Positions 26,075 through 34,838 of a stretch of DNA of 64,000 nt are shown here, piece by piece. Both the position numbers and the translations under genes were made by a program. Source of the DNA: Catenovulum agarivorans DS-2 (GTDB lineage Bacteria > Pseudomonadota > Gammaproteobacteria > Enterobacterales > Alteromonadaceae); NCBI RefSeq assembly GCF_000568405.1, contig NZ_ARZY01000025.1, forward strand, positions 1-64,000. Direction: 5' to 3'. Position 1 is the stretch's first letter. Each line of letters opens with the position of its first letter. The notes beneath the pieces are model-generated. The model searched no databases, had not been told where the DNA came from, and was given only the letters and a program-made list of their open reading frames with translations.

Positions 26075-26968
26075 ATGTACCAAGCAATCACTTTAGATGC
26101 ACTTAAAGCGCTTGACGCGATAGACAAAAAAGGTAGTTTTGCTGCGGCAGCTGAGTCTTTATACAAAGTACCATCGACGTTAACTTATACCATTAAAAAG
26201 CTTGAAGAGGATATTGGTGCACCTTTGTTTGATAGATCTAAACAAAGAGCCATACTAACCCCCGCAGGTAAATTGGTGCTGGAACACGGCCGGCAAATAC
26301 TGCATGCTGCAAATAAAATGGTCGATGCCGTTGCACAATTAGAGTCGGGTTGGGAAAAACAATTGCGCATAGCGCGCGACACTGTGGTACCTCAAGATAA
26401 GCTGTTTCAACTACTTGGTGAATTTACTCAACTACCACAAAATGTTGATGTTTCTATTAGTGTGGAGTCGTTAGGCGGCGGTTGGGATGCGTTACATAGT
26501 AAACGCGCTGATATTGTGATTGGTGCATCCGGCGATTTACCCAAAGGGTTATTTCACACCTATAAAATGGCTGAAATAACATTTGTATTTGCCGTACCAC
26601 CGTCGCACCCGTTAGCGGTAATCGAAGAGACCATTGATGCTGAACATTTACGCCAATACCCATCTATTGTTGTCGCTGACACATCACAGCTGTTACCGAG
26701 CAGAGACAGCGGGTTATTTAGCAGCAAACAAGTCATTCGGGTCAATAACATGGATGCCAAACTGCAAGCGCAGCTGCAGGGCATTGGCATTGGTTTCTTA
26801 CCACTGCATTATGCTAGACCCTACTTAGACAGTGGTGAATTAGTCCAAAAGCCTTGCGCCATTCCTAGAGGAAAGCATGCGCTATATATAGCCTGGAACA
26901 AAGGGCAGGACGGCAAGGCTTTTGAATGGTTTATCGATAAGTTGTGTAAGTTGGATTGGGAAATATGA
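26075..26968 (+). CDS. yhaJ: LysR-family regulator, YhaJ-like
   Basis: 297-aa LysR regulator. The N-terminal winged helix (ALDAIDKKGSFAAAAESLYKV, then STLTYTIKKLEED) resembles E. coli YhaJ closely, including the DAID-GSFAAAA segment. The C-terminal effector domain ends near residue 290. It is divergent from doxX-pirin-yqjG, the classical arrangement for a regulator and its target; E. coli YhaJ responds to quinol-like compounds and controls yqjF. Symbol given by resemblance and context, not by experiment. Confidence 0.82.
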   Translation: MYQAITLDALKALDAIDKKGSFAAAAESLYKVPSTLTYTIKKLEEDIGAPLFDRSKQRAILTPAGKLVLEHGRQILHAANKMVDAVAQLESGWEKQLRIARDTVVPQDKLFQLLGEFTQLPQNVDVSISVESLGGGWDALHSKRADIVIGASGDLPKGLFHTYKMAEITFVFAVPPSHPLAVIEETIDAEHLRQYPSIVVADTSQLLPSRDSGLFSSKQVIRVNNMDAKLQAQLQGIGIGFLPLHYARPYLDSGELVQKPCAIPRGKHALYIAWNKGQDGKAFEWFIDKLCKLDWEI

Positions 26969-27016
26969 TTATGCTGCGATGCAAGCGCAAAGGTGTGGAA
27001 GTTTTATTGTTAGTTG

Positions 27017-27042
27017 CGCAGCCCAAATCTATTTGAGCTGCG
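27017..27042. terminator. Hairpin between convergent LysR and VOC genes
   Basis: CGCAGC (27017-27022) pairs with GCTGCG (27037-27042), and AAAT/ATTT extend the stem inside. A T-rich stretch follows on the plus strand. Probably ends the yhaJ-like transcript; it also lies 8 bp past the VOC stop. Confidence 0.6.
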
Positions 27043-27050
27043 GTATTACT

Positions 27051-27536
27051 TTATTCATAATCCGTTGCATAAGTTTCTTCATAACTATGCGAATAAAGTT
27101 CAAATAAATTACCAAATGGGTCTTCTAAATACACCATTTTGGCTGGTTTATTGTCATCGTCTGGGTGGTAGCGCATGACATCCATACGTACTTTGCCACC
27201 GTATTCTTCGGTTTTGCGCATCACAGTTTCAAAATCACCTGTTTGTAAGCAGAAATGAAAAATACCAAGTCGAGAAAAGTCTAAGTCGTGGCGTTCAGCA
27301 CGATGTTTCATTTCAAATAATTCAACACCTATACCATCTGTTGTCACCATATGGGCGATATTAAAACTATCGAAACCTTCACCAAAAACGGCGATGCACA
27401 TACGGCCGATAGCGGTTTTGCGCTCTTCAATTATTTTTGTATTGTTCATAATCAGCCGAAGGCCAAGCACTTGTGTATAAAACTCAACTGCTTGGTCCAT
27501 ATCACCAACCATAATGCCAACATGATTCATTTTCAT
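27051..27536 (-). CDS. VOC/glyoxalase-family protein
   Basis: 161-aa single-module vicinal-oxygen-chelate protein with two beta-alpha-beta-beta-beta repeats. MNHVGIMVGDMDQAVEFYTQVLG opens the first and GIFHFCLQTGDFE the second. Candidate metal ligands are His5, Glu near 88 (GVELFEM), His near 108 and Glu near 149 (NLFELYS). Substrate cannot be told: the family includes glyoxalases, dioxygenases and thiol transferases. A divergent LysR gene sits 118 bp away and is its likely regulator. Confidence 0.75.
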   Translation of the reverse strand: MKMNHVGIMVGDMDQAVEFYTQVLGLRLIMNNTKIIEERKTAIGRMCIAVFGEGFDSFNIAHMVTTDGIGVELFEMKHRAERHDLDFSRLGIFHFCLQTGDFETVMRKTEEYGGKVRMDVMRYHPDDDNKPAKMVYLEDPFGNLFELYSHSYEETYATDYE

Positions 27537-27608
27537 AAAATACTCCTGAGTTTTGGTTACATATTCAAACTAGAAGGTAATGTTATGGTATTAGGTTTAT
27601 TAATTTAA

Positions 27609-27635
27609 ATTATCATTTATAATTGAATTGATAAT
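27609..27635. promoter_or_regulatory. Dyad between VOC gene and its LysR regulator
   Basis: ATTATCA (27609-27615) and TGATAAT (27629-27635) are inverted 7-mers separated by 13 bp, matching the T-N11-A style of LysR sites in a divergent promoter region. No footprint evidence. Confidence 0.45.
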
Positions 27636-27654
27636 AAAAAATTATGGTTTTTGT

Positions 27655-28548
27655 ATGCTCAATCCTGTTTGGTTAAATACATTTAAAACTCTGGTGGATA
27701 CTGGCCACTTTACTAAAGCAGCCGAAAAATTATTTATGACCCAGCCGGGTGTTAGTCAGCATATACGTAAACTTGAAGAGGCTTGTGGTGCGCAGTTAAT
27801 TAGACGAGAGAAAAAACGTTTTGATGTAACTGAACAAGGCAAGTTGTTGTATAAGTATGCTGAAGAATTGGTCAAAAACGAGCAGGCTTTTCTTGAACAA
27901 CTCCTTGGTGATAGCCCGGTTCGAGGCCAATGTTCGTTAGCATGCTCTGGCTCTGTCGCGCTTCTGCTGTACCCCAAATTGCTCGATTTGCAGTTACAGT
28001 ACCCTGAGCTAACCATTAAATTAAAAGCCGCGCCTAATCAGCAGGTCTTGGCTGAAATAAAACAAGGTGACATCGATATTGGAATTGTTACCCATGTACC
28101 TGACTCAGCTTGGTTTAGCGTGGAAAAAATAGCGCAAGATGAGCTCTGCTTAGTTTTGCCAGCACAACAAGAAATTGTGCAGTTAGAGCAAGCCCATTTG
28201 TTGCAGCTAGGATTGGTTGCACATCCTGATGCTGAACATTATTTAGCCTTGTACTTAGCCCAATGCCATGAAGAAAATTTCGCAAATTTAGACTTTAATC
28301 AATTGCCTATTGCAACCTATATCAACCAAATTAGCCAAATTCTCTTGCCTGTGTCTAAAGGGCTTGGGTTTACTGTGTTGCCAAAAAGTGCGGTAGATAG
28401 TTTTGCCGACAAACATTTATTACAAGTCTACAAACCAAAAAGGCCAGTAGTTGAAAACTTGTATAAAGTTAAAAAGAAAAATCACCAATTGCCAGCAAGG
28501 TATAATACGCTTGATTCTGCCATAGTGGATTTATGGCAGAACAGTTAA
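27655..28548 (+). CDS. LysR-family transcriptional regulator
   Basis: 297-aa LysR regulator with the N-terminal HTH (GHFTKAAEKLFMTQPGVSQHIRKLE) and a substrate-binding domain (LLYPKLLDLQLQYPELTIKLKAAPNQQ). I use the ATG at 27655; a TTG nine codons upstream would make a 306-aa product but no other LysR starts that way. No good Shine-Dalgarno is visible, so translation may be weak. The effector is unknown; the VOC gene is the probable target. Confidence 0.82.
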   Translation: MLNPVWLNTFKTLVDTGHFTKAAEKLFMTQPGVSQHIRKLEEACGAQLIRREKKRFDVTEQGKLLYKYAEELVKNEQAFLEQLLGDSPVRGQCSLACSGSVALLLYPKLLDLQLQYPELTIKLKAAPNQQVLAEIKQGDIDIGIVTHVPDSAWFSVEKIAQDELCLVLPAQQEIVQLEQAHLLQLGLVAHPDAEHYLALYLAQCHEENFANLDFNQLPIATYINQISQILLPVSKGLGFTVLPKSAVDSFADKHLLQVYKPKRPVVENLYKVKKKNHQLPARYNTLDSAIVDLWQNS

Positions 28549-28572
28549 CCTAAAGCTCTGGTTATGTAGGGG

Positions 28573-29658
28573 TTATTCGTCGCTCTGTTTATTCTTTTCA
28601 ATTTCACCTAATACGTCATATAACAAAGTAGATGCTTCGGGTGAAATTAACTTTTGGTTGGCGTATCTAATACATATATCTGATGACAGTAATTCAGCTT
28701 GGCAGATACATTCAAGCTGGCTAATGGTTGAACCTTGGCTAACAAACGCGGCAATAGAATCGTAACTCATATACACACGCTTGGGGTCTTCTAACGCATC
28801 AACTAAAGCCTTAGGCAAATTCCAGTGTTTTGCTATTGATAAAATCAATTCGCTGCCACGTTGACGCATAATCGCTTTGATATAAAACGAGTTAGGTTGA
28901 ACACCTGCATTAACAACTTTGTACGCATCTATCACCAGCTGGAAAATTATCATTTTTCCCAATTGATTAATTAAACCCGCTAAAAAGGCAAGATTGCCCG
29001 CTTGTGGGTTTAATTCTTCAGTCGCGAGTTGTTTTGCAAATAAAGCTGATTGTTGTGCATGCTCCCATAAGTTTTCACCAAACGACTGAAAGTAACTGGC
29101 CTCGGCTGGATTAAAGCGTTTAATAAAGCTCATTAACACACATTCTTTTATGCCGTTAGCACCAAGTTGAACAAATGCGCTTTTTAAGCCCGCGACAGGT
29201 TTTTCAGAACGGCGAAACATTGGTGAATTAGCTAAGGCTAGAATTGCCGCTGAAACAGCTGGCTCTTGTTTGATGAGATTTAGCAATGTTTGAGTATTGA
29301 AGTCGTCACTATTCATCATAGAGATCATAGTGGCGACAGAATGTGGCATTGCTGGCAGCTCATTAAGAATGCTATCAGGCTGGGCGAGTAATTTATCCAC
29401 TTGGTTGTAGATGGTTTGTTCCATCTCAGTCATTTGCGATTGTGGTTCACTCGCACCCAATAAATAATCGTAAAACGCAGTGTCGACTGCATGTTGCAGT
29501 TTACTATCGACTAACTGGCTATTGTGGTCTTTAGTTAAATCAAGCTGTGCAGAGAAGCGAAAATTATCGCTCACAGCGGATTGCCCAGTTGCCATCTCAG
29601 TCGATCGCGACTGACTAGCTTTGTTGGTAAAAATGTTTTTCAGTAAGCGAATAAACAT
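28573..29658 (-). CDS. HDOD-domain signalling protein
   Basis: 361-aa protein whose residues about 105-310 form an HDOD domain (LNELPAMPHSVATMISMM at the start, LAFLAGLINQLGKMIIFQ in the core). HDOD domains resemble HD phosphohydrolases without the catalytic His-Asp pair, as seen here (NQLGK in place of HDIGK). The N-terminal 100 residues are low-complexity and unrecognised. These proteins usually work in c-di-GMP or stress signalling as scaffolds; the specific partner is unknown. Confidence 0.75.
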   Translation of the reverse strand: MFIRLLKNIFTNKASQSRSTEMATGQSAVSDNFRFSAQLDLTKDHNSQLVDSKLQHAVDTAFYDYLLGASEPQSQMTEMEQTIYNQVDKLLAQPDSILNELPAMPHSVATMISMMNSDDFNTQTLLNLIKQEPAVSAAILALANSPMFRRSEKPVAGLKSAFVQLGANGIKECVLMSFIKRFNPAEASYFQSFGENLWEHAQQSALFAKQLATEELNPQAGNLAFLAGLINQLGKMIIFQLVIDAYKVVNAGVQPNSFYIKAIMRQRGSELILSIAKHWNLPKALVDALEDPKRVYMSYDSIAAFVSQGSTISQLECICQAELLSSDICIRYANQKLISPEASTLLYDVLGEIEKNKQSDE

Positions 29659-29846
29659 GGTGGCCTTAATTTATACGGAATTGTCAACTCACTAGAATAA
29701 TTACATAACCTGAATTCTGGATACATCTAGTACATTAAGCATGGCAGGCTTTCATGACATTTCAAATCAATTTGAAGGGTACTTGTTTCCATGCTGGCTG
29801 TCGGCCATACAATGGGGCGATTATTGTAGGTATTACTGACACTTAG

Positions 29847-30905
29847 TCAATATTCACTCAATTGATTGAGATTATTCAGATAAGTACTTTTATAACCACT
29901 TGGTGTCATATTAAACCAGCGTTTAAACGCCCGTCGAAAGTTAGCTAAGTCGTTGAACCCAAGTTTGTTGGCGAGTTGTTCGTTGGTATAGCTTTGGTAT
30001 CTCAACCAATGAATAACTTTTTCTTTTTGCTGTTGGTCTTGTATGGCTAAAAAGCGTGTTTTATGTTGTTTTAATTTTCGCTTCAAACTCGCAGGGCTCA
30101 TATCTAACCTTAATGCAAGTTCCTCGAGCGTTAGGCTGCGGTTTTTGCGGATCATGTTACGAATCTGCTGTAAAAAAGGCTGAGCGACGGATGTTTGTGC
30201 AAGTTGCTGCATCGCCAGTTGCTGTTTTATCGGGCTAGTAAATCTAAAATTTTGCTTTAATTTGGTTTTATCTATACTAACCACATCAGCGAGTTGATCA
30301 AATGCTAGGTTAAAGCCCAAGTTTTCTTCGTATTCTTGAATATACCTTGGTCGATTATGCTTAAATTGATAGTGCATTTTTATTTTACTATTGGTTAAGT
30401 ACTTAATACAGCTAGTAAGTGCGGTTAACACTACTTCGAGCAGATATATATACTGTTCTTCGGTTAAGCCTATCGCATCGTAAAAATATAAGTGCAGCTG
30501 TTGCTGGCTTGTGCGTAATTCACAGCCAATAAATGGATTGATTAAACTCTGGTAATGGGCAAACACCTTCAATAATTCAGCCAAATTTGTGGCGTGCTGT
30601 AGCGCTTGAGAAAATGCGCCATATTGCCCAGGTAACAGGCGCTGCCCGAGTAGAAAGCTTGAATCATAACCCGTGATATATTGTTTGGTTTTGTCTAACA
30701 ATTTTATGACTTGTTCTGGGCTCGTGAGTTGCTTTCCCGCTGCTCCTTCTGCGGTTAAATCTTGTAAAAATATACCACTGCCACGCAATATTTTTTCAGG
30801 GTAGACTCCGCGTGATAGCGCTAAATCGATAATGCTAGTTGGCAAATGTTGCAACGGTAAACATTTGCTATCGGCATATATAACTGGCGTGGCAAATTTG
30901 CTCAT
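29847..30905 (-). CDS. AraC-family regulator with Arabinose_bd-type N-domain
   Basis: 352-aa regulator. Residues about 20-210 resemble the N-terminal ligand-binding domain seen in OruR/GbpR-like regulators (GAFSQALQHATNLAELLKVF). The C-terminal double HTH covers about 255-345 (LTLEELALRLDMSPASLKRKLK, LANKLGFNDLANFRRAFKRW, TPSGYK). It starts 5 nt after the stop of the upstream diguanylate-cyclase-like gene, so the two are co-transcribed. Ligand and targets unknown. Confidence 0.85.
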   Translation of the reverse strand: MSKFATPVIYADSKCLPLQHLPTSIIDLALSRGVYPEKILRGSGIFLQDLTAEGAAGKQLTSPEQVIKLLDKTKQYITGYDSSFLLGQRLLPGQYGAFSQALQHATNLAELLKVFAHYQSLINPFIGCELRTSQQQLHLYFYDAIGLTEEQYIYLLEVVLTALTSCIKYLTNSKIKMHYQFKHNRPRYIQEYEENLGFNLAFDQLADVVSIDKTKLKQNFRFTSPIKQQLAMQQLAQTSVAQPFLQQIRNMIRKNRSLTLEELALRLDMSPASLKRKLKQHKTRFLAIQDQQQKEKVIHWLRYQSYTNEQLANKLGFNDLANFRRAFKRWFNMTPSGYKSTYLNNLNQLSEY

Positions 30906-30910
30906 TCAGC

Positions 30911-31792
30911 TTATTTTTCCAAAGCTAAATTAACTTGGCGAATGACTTGTTCAAACTGTTGCGCTGGTTCAGACAGCACCACAGCTGTGGCAATTTTGTG
31001 GTAAACGGCTTTGTTATTGCCGTTGGGTTTAAATGCTAGAGATTTAACCGCTTGTTGAATTTGTTCGCAAACTTCCTGTGCTTCGGCTAGTTCGGTATTG
31101 GGCATAACAATTATAAAACGATCACCTGCATAACGGCAGGCTAAGTCTGCCGTGCGCAAATTCATCACAATCAAATCGGCTACTTCACGCAGCAGTCTGT
31201 CACCGTCTTGTGTAGAATACCTGCGGTTAAACTCAGCAAAATTGCGAATATCTAACATCGCCAGTGCATAATTTTGTTGCTCGGCGATTAACTGACTTAA
31301 ATGGTCACGCATATAGTCAGCACTATACAATTGGGTAATATAGTCTATTTGGCTATGCTCGCGGTAAAAGGCTTCGCGGCGGCTCAGTTGTTGGTGTAGT
31401 TTAAGTTGTTCGTGGTGCCATTGGTATAAACCCCAAGTCATTAATACCATACCAACTAGCGCGGGGAGTGACTCTATCCAATACAACCAAAACTCTTTGC
31501 TTGGATAGCTGACAAATTCGTCGGTTAAATCGAGCAAACTTGAGCATAAAAAGCAGGTTAGCCCGATAGACAATAAATAGGTCACTTTACCAGCTGGGCG
31601 ACTGGCAAGCAGAAAAAACAACCACACAGCTGTCATAACAAATATGCCACCTTCACCTAATACATCTAACCAGTCGGTCGTTTGCCCACTTTTCAATTGA
31701 CCTTGAGTAAATACGGCTGCTAGTAATGCCCCGACAGTTATAAAAATAGCGGCAACAATTTTGTAGTGCCGTTTTAAAAATAAAAAATCCAT
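30911..31792 (-). CDS. Membrane protein with degenerate GGDEF domain
   Basis: 293 aa: about four hydrophobic helices (10-30, 47-65, 71-88, 105-123), a short coiled segment, then a GGDEF-like domain (about 145-290). The signature is AGDRF at 222-226 in place of GGDEF, the metal-site DxD is DIR at 181-183, and the conserved substrate Asn/Asp pair is lost (FNRRYS). Diguanylate cyclase activity is therefore unlikely; such domains can act as c-di-GMP or GTP sensors. Promoter-proximal gene of a pair with the AraC regulator. Confidence 0.8.
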   Translation of the reverse strand: MDFLFLKRHYKIVAAIFITVGALLAAVFTQGQLKSGQTTDWLDVLGEGGIFVMTAVWLFFLLASRPAGKVTYLLSIGLTCFLCSSLLDLTDEFVSYPSKEFWLYWIESLPALVGMVLMTWGLYQWHHEQLKLHQQLSRREAFYREHSQIDYITQLYSADYMRDHLSQLIAEQQNYALAMLDIRNFAEFNRRYSTQDGDRLLREVADLIVMNLRTADLACRYAGDRFIIVMPNTELAEAQEVCEQIQQAVKSLAFKPNGNNKAVYHKIATAVVLSEPAQQFEQVIRQVNLALEK

Positions 31793-32144
31793 AACGAATG
31801 TTTGATTTTGCTGAGCTTAAGTTATTTGCTGCAGAAACTAACTTAAACTGCGGTGAGTTAAAAGGGTCAATTTGGCTCAGCCAATTTAGTCCAAAGCCTG
31901 TTGTTTTTGCTTGATTAGAACTGTTTTTATCAAAGATTTATTTTAATTTGTTGATTTTTATGATTTTTGTTTGGGGTGGTATCAGGTCAAATTCACTGGC
32001 AATGGCCATTGTAATGGGCGATTAACTCGGCTAAATGACCTGTTGTCATAAAACTTTCACAGCAAAGTTTGCCGAACACTTTTTAAATGCGCACAAATTG
32101 ATTGTTTGATTCACTGTTTAATACATTTATGGAACGCGCTAAAA
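31793..32144. other. Divergent intergenic region before the TonB receptor
   Basis: 352 bp. It holds a 12-bp palindrome CAATGGCCATTG (32000-32011), the Pho-box candidate at 32043-32061 and the ribosome-binding region of the receptor gene. I see no small gene in it. Confidence 0.6.
32043..32061 (+). promoter_or_regulatory. Pho box (PhoB-binding site) candidate
   Basis: TTGTCATAAAACTTTCACA matches the consensus of two 7-bp direct repeats (CTGTCAT-type) spaced by 4 A/T bases: first unit TTGTCAT, spacer AAAA, second unit CTTTCAC. It lies 84 bp before the receptor start. No consensus -10 stands at the ideal distance; TTTAAAT at 32082 is the nearest. Regulated genes encode phosphate-releasing enzymes, which makes the match credible. 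Confidence 0.6.
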
Positions 32145-34838
32145 ATGAGCAAAAAATATTGTAATAAACTCGCGCTAACAACTGCAATTGCTGCTGCATT
32201 AACTTCGGTTTCAGCAACTGCAGGTGGGTTAGTTGGTAAAGTAACTGATGCAAATGGTTCACAGTTATACAAGGGAGCTAAAGTCAGCATAGCTGAGCTA
32301 GATTTGGTTACTACAACAGACCAATCAGGTGTTTATCGTTTCGCCAATTTGCCCGCAGGCGAATACAAAGTGGTTGTTGAATATATAGGTGCAGGCAGCA
32401 GCGAAACAACTGTAACTGTTAACCAAACCGGGACGGTTGAACAAAACCTGATGTTTGCAGACCAAGCGCAATTAGAAGACATAGTAGTTTACGCACAGCG
32501 TGCTGGCCAAGCGGGGGCAATTAACGCGCAGAAAAACGCTGATAGCATTAAGTCGATAGTCTCGGCTGATGCCATTGGCCAATTTCCAGACCAAAATGTT
32601 TCTGAAGCTTTGCAACGTTTACCAGGTATGTTTATTGAGCGTGACCAAGGTGAAGGGCGTTTTGTTGGTATTCGTGGTATCGATCCTAACTTAAATAATG
32701 TGACTATTAATGGTTTAAATGTGCCGTCTCCTGAGTCGGGTGTGCGCTCGGTTGCATTAGATGTGATCCCATCAAACTTAGTGGGTGGCTTAGAAGTTTC
32801 CAAATCGGTAACACCGGATATGGACGCTGACGCAATTGGTGGTTCAATTGAAGTTAAAAGCCTAAGTGGTTTTGACCGCGCGCAACAAAGCATAACTTTT
32901 TCTGCTGAAATGGCGCAAAATCAATTGCGCGATAGCAACAGCCCAAAAGTATCGGCAAGTTACACTGATATTTTTGATGATACTTTTGCCGTAGCTGCAG
33001 CACTTTCATATTCAGACCGTGAATTTGGTTCAGACAATATTGAGAGTAATGGTGATGATGAAATTGAACAAAGATTTTATGCAATTACTCGCGAACGTAT
33101 TGGTGCTGCAGTGAACTTAGATTATCGCCCAGATTTTAATAACCAATATTTTGTGCGCACATTATTCAGTGAATTTAGTGATGACGAATATCGCTTAAGC
33201 AATACCTTTGTATTTGACGACGAAGGTGAAATTGAGCGTGCGACCAAAGACAGAAAAGAAACTCAGCAAATTATCAGCTTAACTGCAGGTGGCGAACACC
33301 AAGTAGATAGCCTCACGGTTAACTACCAACTGGGTTATTCAAAAGCGGAAGAAGAAAATCCTAACGCTTTGTATTATACCCTTAAAGGTGAAGGACTAAC
33401 CTTTGATTCTAACATGCAAGGACAAATTCCTCAGATCACCCAAGGTGCAAATGTCGCTGATTTTACCAATTATGAATTAGACGAAGTATCAGACGAAAGT
33501 GAATTTGCTCAAGACGAAGAGAGTAGCTTTAAACTAGACCTAACGAAAAAACTATTGGCCGCGGGTACAGCTTATGAATTTAAAAGCGGTATAAAGCTGC
33601 GCCAACGTGAAAAAACTGCACGCGCAATCATAGATATATATGATGATGGTTTTGATGCGTTTACCCCAACAGATTTTGCAACCGCAACACCTGATTGGTC
33701 GTTAGGCGATTTTGGCCCAGGTTTAAATAGACAAGCATTGCGTAACTTCACCAAACAAAATAAAGCTGGTTTTGAAAAAGTTGAGTTAGATTCAGATTTA
33801 GAATCACAAGGTGCTAGTTACACTATTAACGAAGATATCTTTGCCACTTATGCCATGGTTAGCGCTGATTTTGGCAAACTCAATGTGGTTGCTGGTGTTC
33901 GTTACGAACAAACAGATTTTTCGACTCAGGGCGCCAAAGTTGAGTTGGTAGAAGATGAGCAAAATGATGTTGAAGAAGTACAAAACACCCCTTGGTCAAC
34001 AGAAGAGAGTTACAGCAAATTGTTGCCAAGCATCAACTTGCGTTATGAGCTATCTGACAAATTAATTGCCCGTGCTGCTTACACTCAAACTTTAGCTCGT
34101 CCTAAATTTGAAGATGTTGGTGCTTATCAAATTATTGAAAGTTCAACTGAAGAAAACGACGACGGTGAGTTTGAAACAGAGCGCGAAGCCGAAGCCGGTA
34201 ACCCAAGCTTAAAACCATATTTTGCTGACAACTTCGACTTGTCACTTGAATATTACCCAGGCCATATTGGGGTATTGTCGGCGGGTTACTTCCATAAATC
34301 AATCGACAACTTTGTTATTGTGGTTGATGTCGCAGGCACTAGCGAATGGCAAGGTTACGATGAAGTATTCCAACCAATTAATGGTCAAAGTGCTAAATTA
34401 CACGGTGTTGAACTTGCTTGGGTTAAAAGCTTTGATTCAGGTTTGTTGTTGGCTGCCAATGCCACTTTGACAGATTCAGAAGCAACCACAATTGTTGATG
34501 GTGAGGTATTTGAAACTCAGCTACCTAACCAGTCAGATACTATTGCTAACTTCACACTCGGTTTTGAAAACGATACGGTAAGTTTGCGTTTAACCAGCGT
34601 ATACAAAAGCAAAAATCTAGAAGAAATTGATGACGGTATGCTGCGTTATGAAGATGCACACACCCAACTTGATTTCAGTGGTAAGTACTACATTAACCAA
34701 CAAACGCATATTTACTTTAATGCGGTCAATATTAACGACGAGCCAATGTACCACTATTTTGATAATCGCAATCAAAATGCGCAGTACGAGACATACGGCC
34801 GTACCTTCCAACTTGGTTTTAGCTGGGCGTCGTTCTAA
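32145..34838 (+). CDS. TonB-dependent receptor, probable phytate/inositol-phosphate or phosphoester uptake
   Basis: 897-aa outer-membrane receptor. A signal peptide (MSKKYCNKLALTTAIAAALTSVSA) precedes a carboxypeptidase-regulatory-like beta domain (about 28-98), the TonB-box-like EDIVVYA (111-117), a plug (DQNVSEALQRLPG, VGIRGIDPNLNNVTINGL) and a 22-strand barrel ending in phenylalanine. The plug signature is that of the Xanthomonas/Caulobacter-type receptors often used for organic substrates. Start ATG 32145 chosen because it begins the signal peptide. Its stop shares a base with the phosphatase gene, so they form an operon with the phytase. Substrate is inferred from the neighbours only. 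Confidence 0.88.
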   Translation: MSKKYCNKLALTTAIAAALTSVSATAGGLVGKVTDANGSQLYKGAKVSIAELDLVTTTDQSGVYRFANLPAGEYKVVVEYIGAGSSETTVTVNQTGTVEQNLMFADQAQLEDIVVYAQRAGQAGAINAQKNADSIKSIVSADAIGQFPDQNVSEALQRLPGMFIERDQGEGRFVGIRGIDPNLNNVTINGLNVPSPESGVRSVALDVIPSNLVGGLEVSKSVTPDMDADAIGGSIEVKSLSGFDRAQQSITFSAEMAQNQLRDSNSPKVSASYTDIFDDTFAVAAALSYSDREFGSDNIESNGDDEIEQRFYAITRERIGAAVNLDYRPDFNNQYFVRTLFSEFSDDEYRLSNTFVFDDEGEIERATKDRKETQQIISLTAGGEHQVDSLTVNYQLGYSKAEEENPNALYYTLKGEGLTFDSNMQGQIPQITQGANVADFTNYELDEVSDESEFAQDEESSFKLDLTKKLLAAGTAYEFKSGIKLRQREKTARAIIDIYDDGFDAFTPTDFATATPDWSLGDFGPGLNRQALRNFTKQNKAGFEKVELDSDLESQGASYTINEDIFATYAMVSADFGKLNVVAGVRYEQTDFSTQGAKVELVEDEQNDVEEVQNTPWSTEESYSKLLPSINLRYELSDKLIARAAYTQTLARPKFEDVGAYQIIESSTEENDDGEFETEREAEAGNPSLKPYFADNFDLSLEYYPGHIGVLSAGYFHKSIDNFVIVVDVAGTSEWQGYDEVFQPINGQSAKLHGVELAWVKSFDSGLLLAANATLTDSEATTIVDGEVFETQLPNQSDTIANFTLGFENDTVSLRLTSVYKSKNLEEIDDGMLRYEDAHTQLDFSGKYYINQQTHIYFNAVNINDEPMYHYFDNRNQNAQYETYGRTFQLGFSWASF

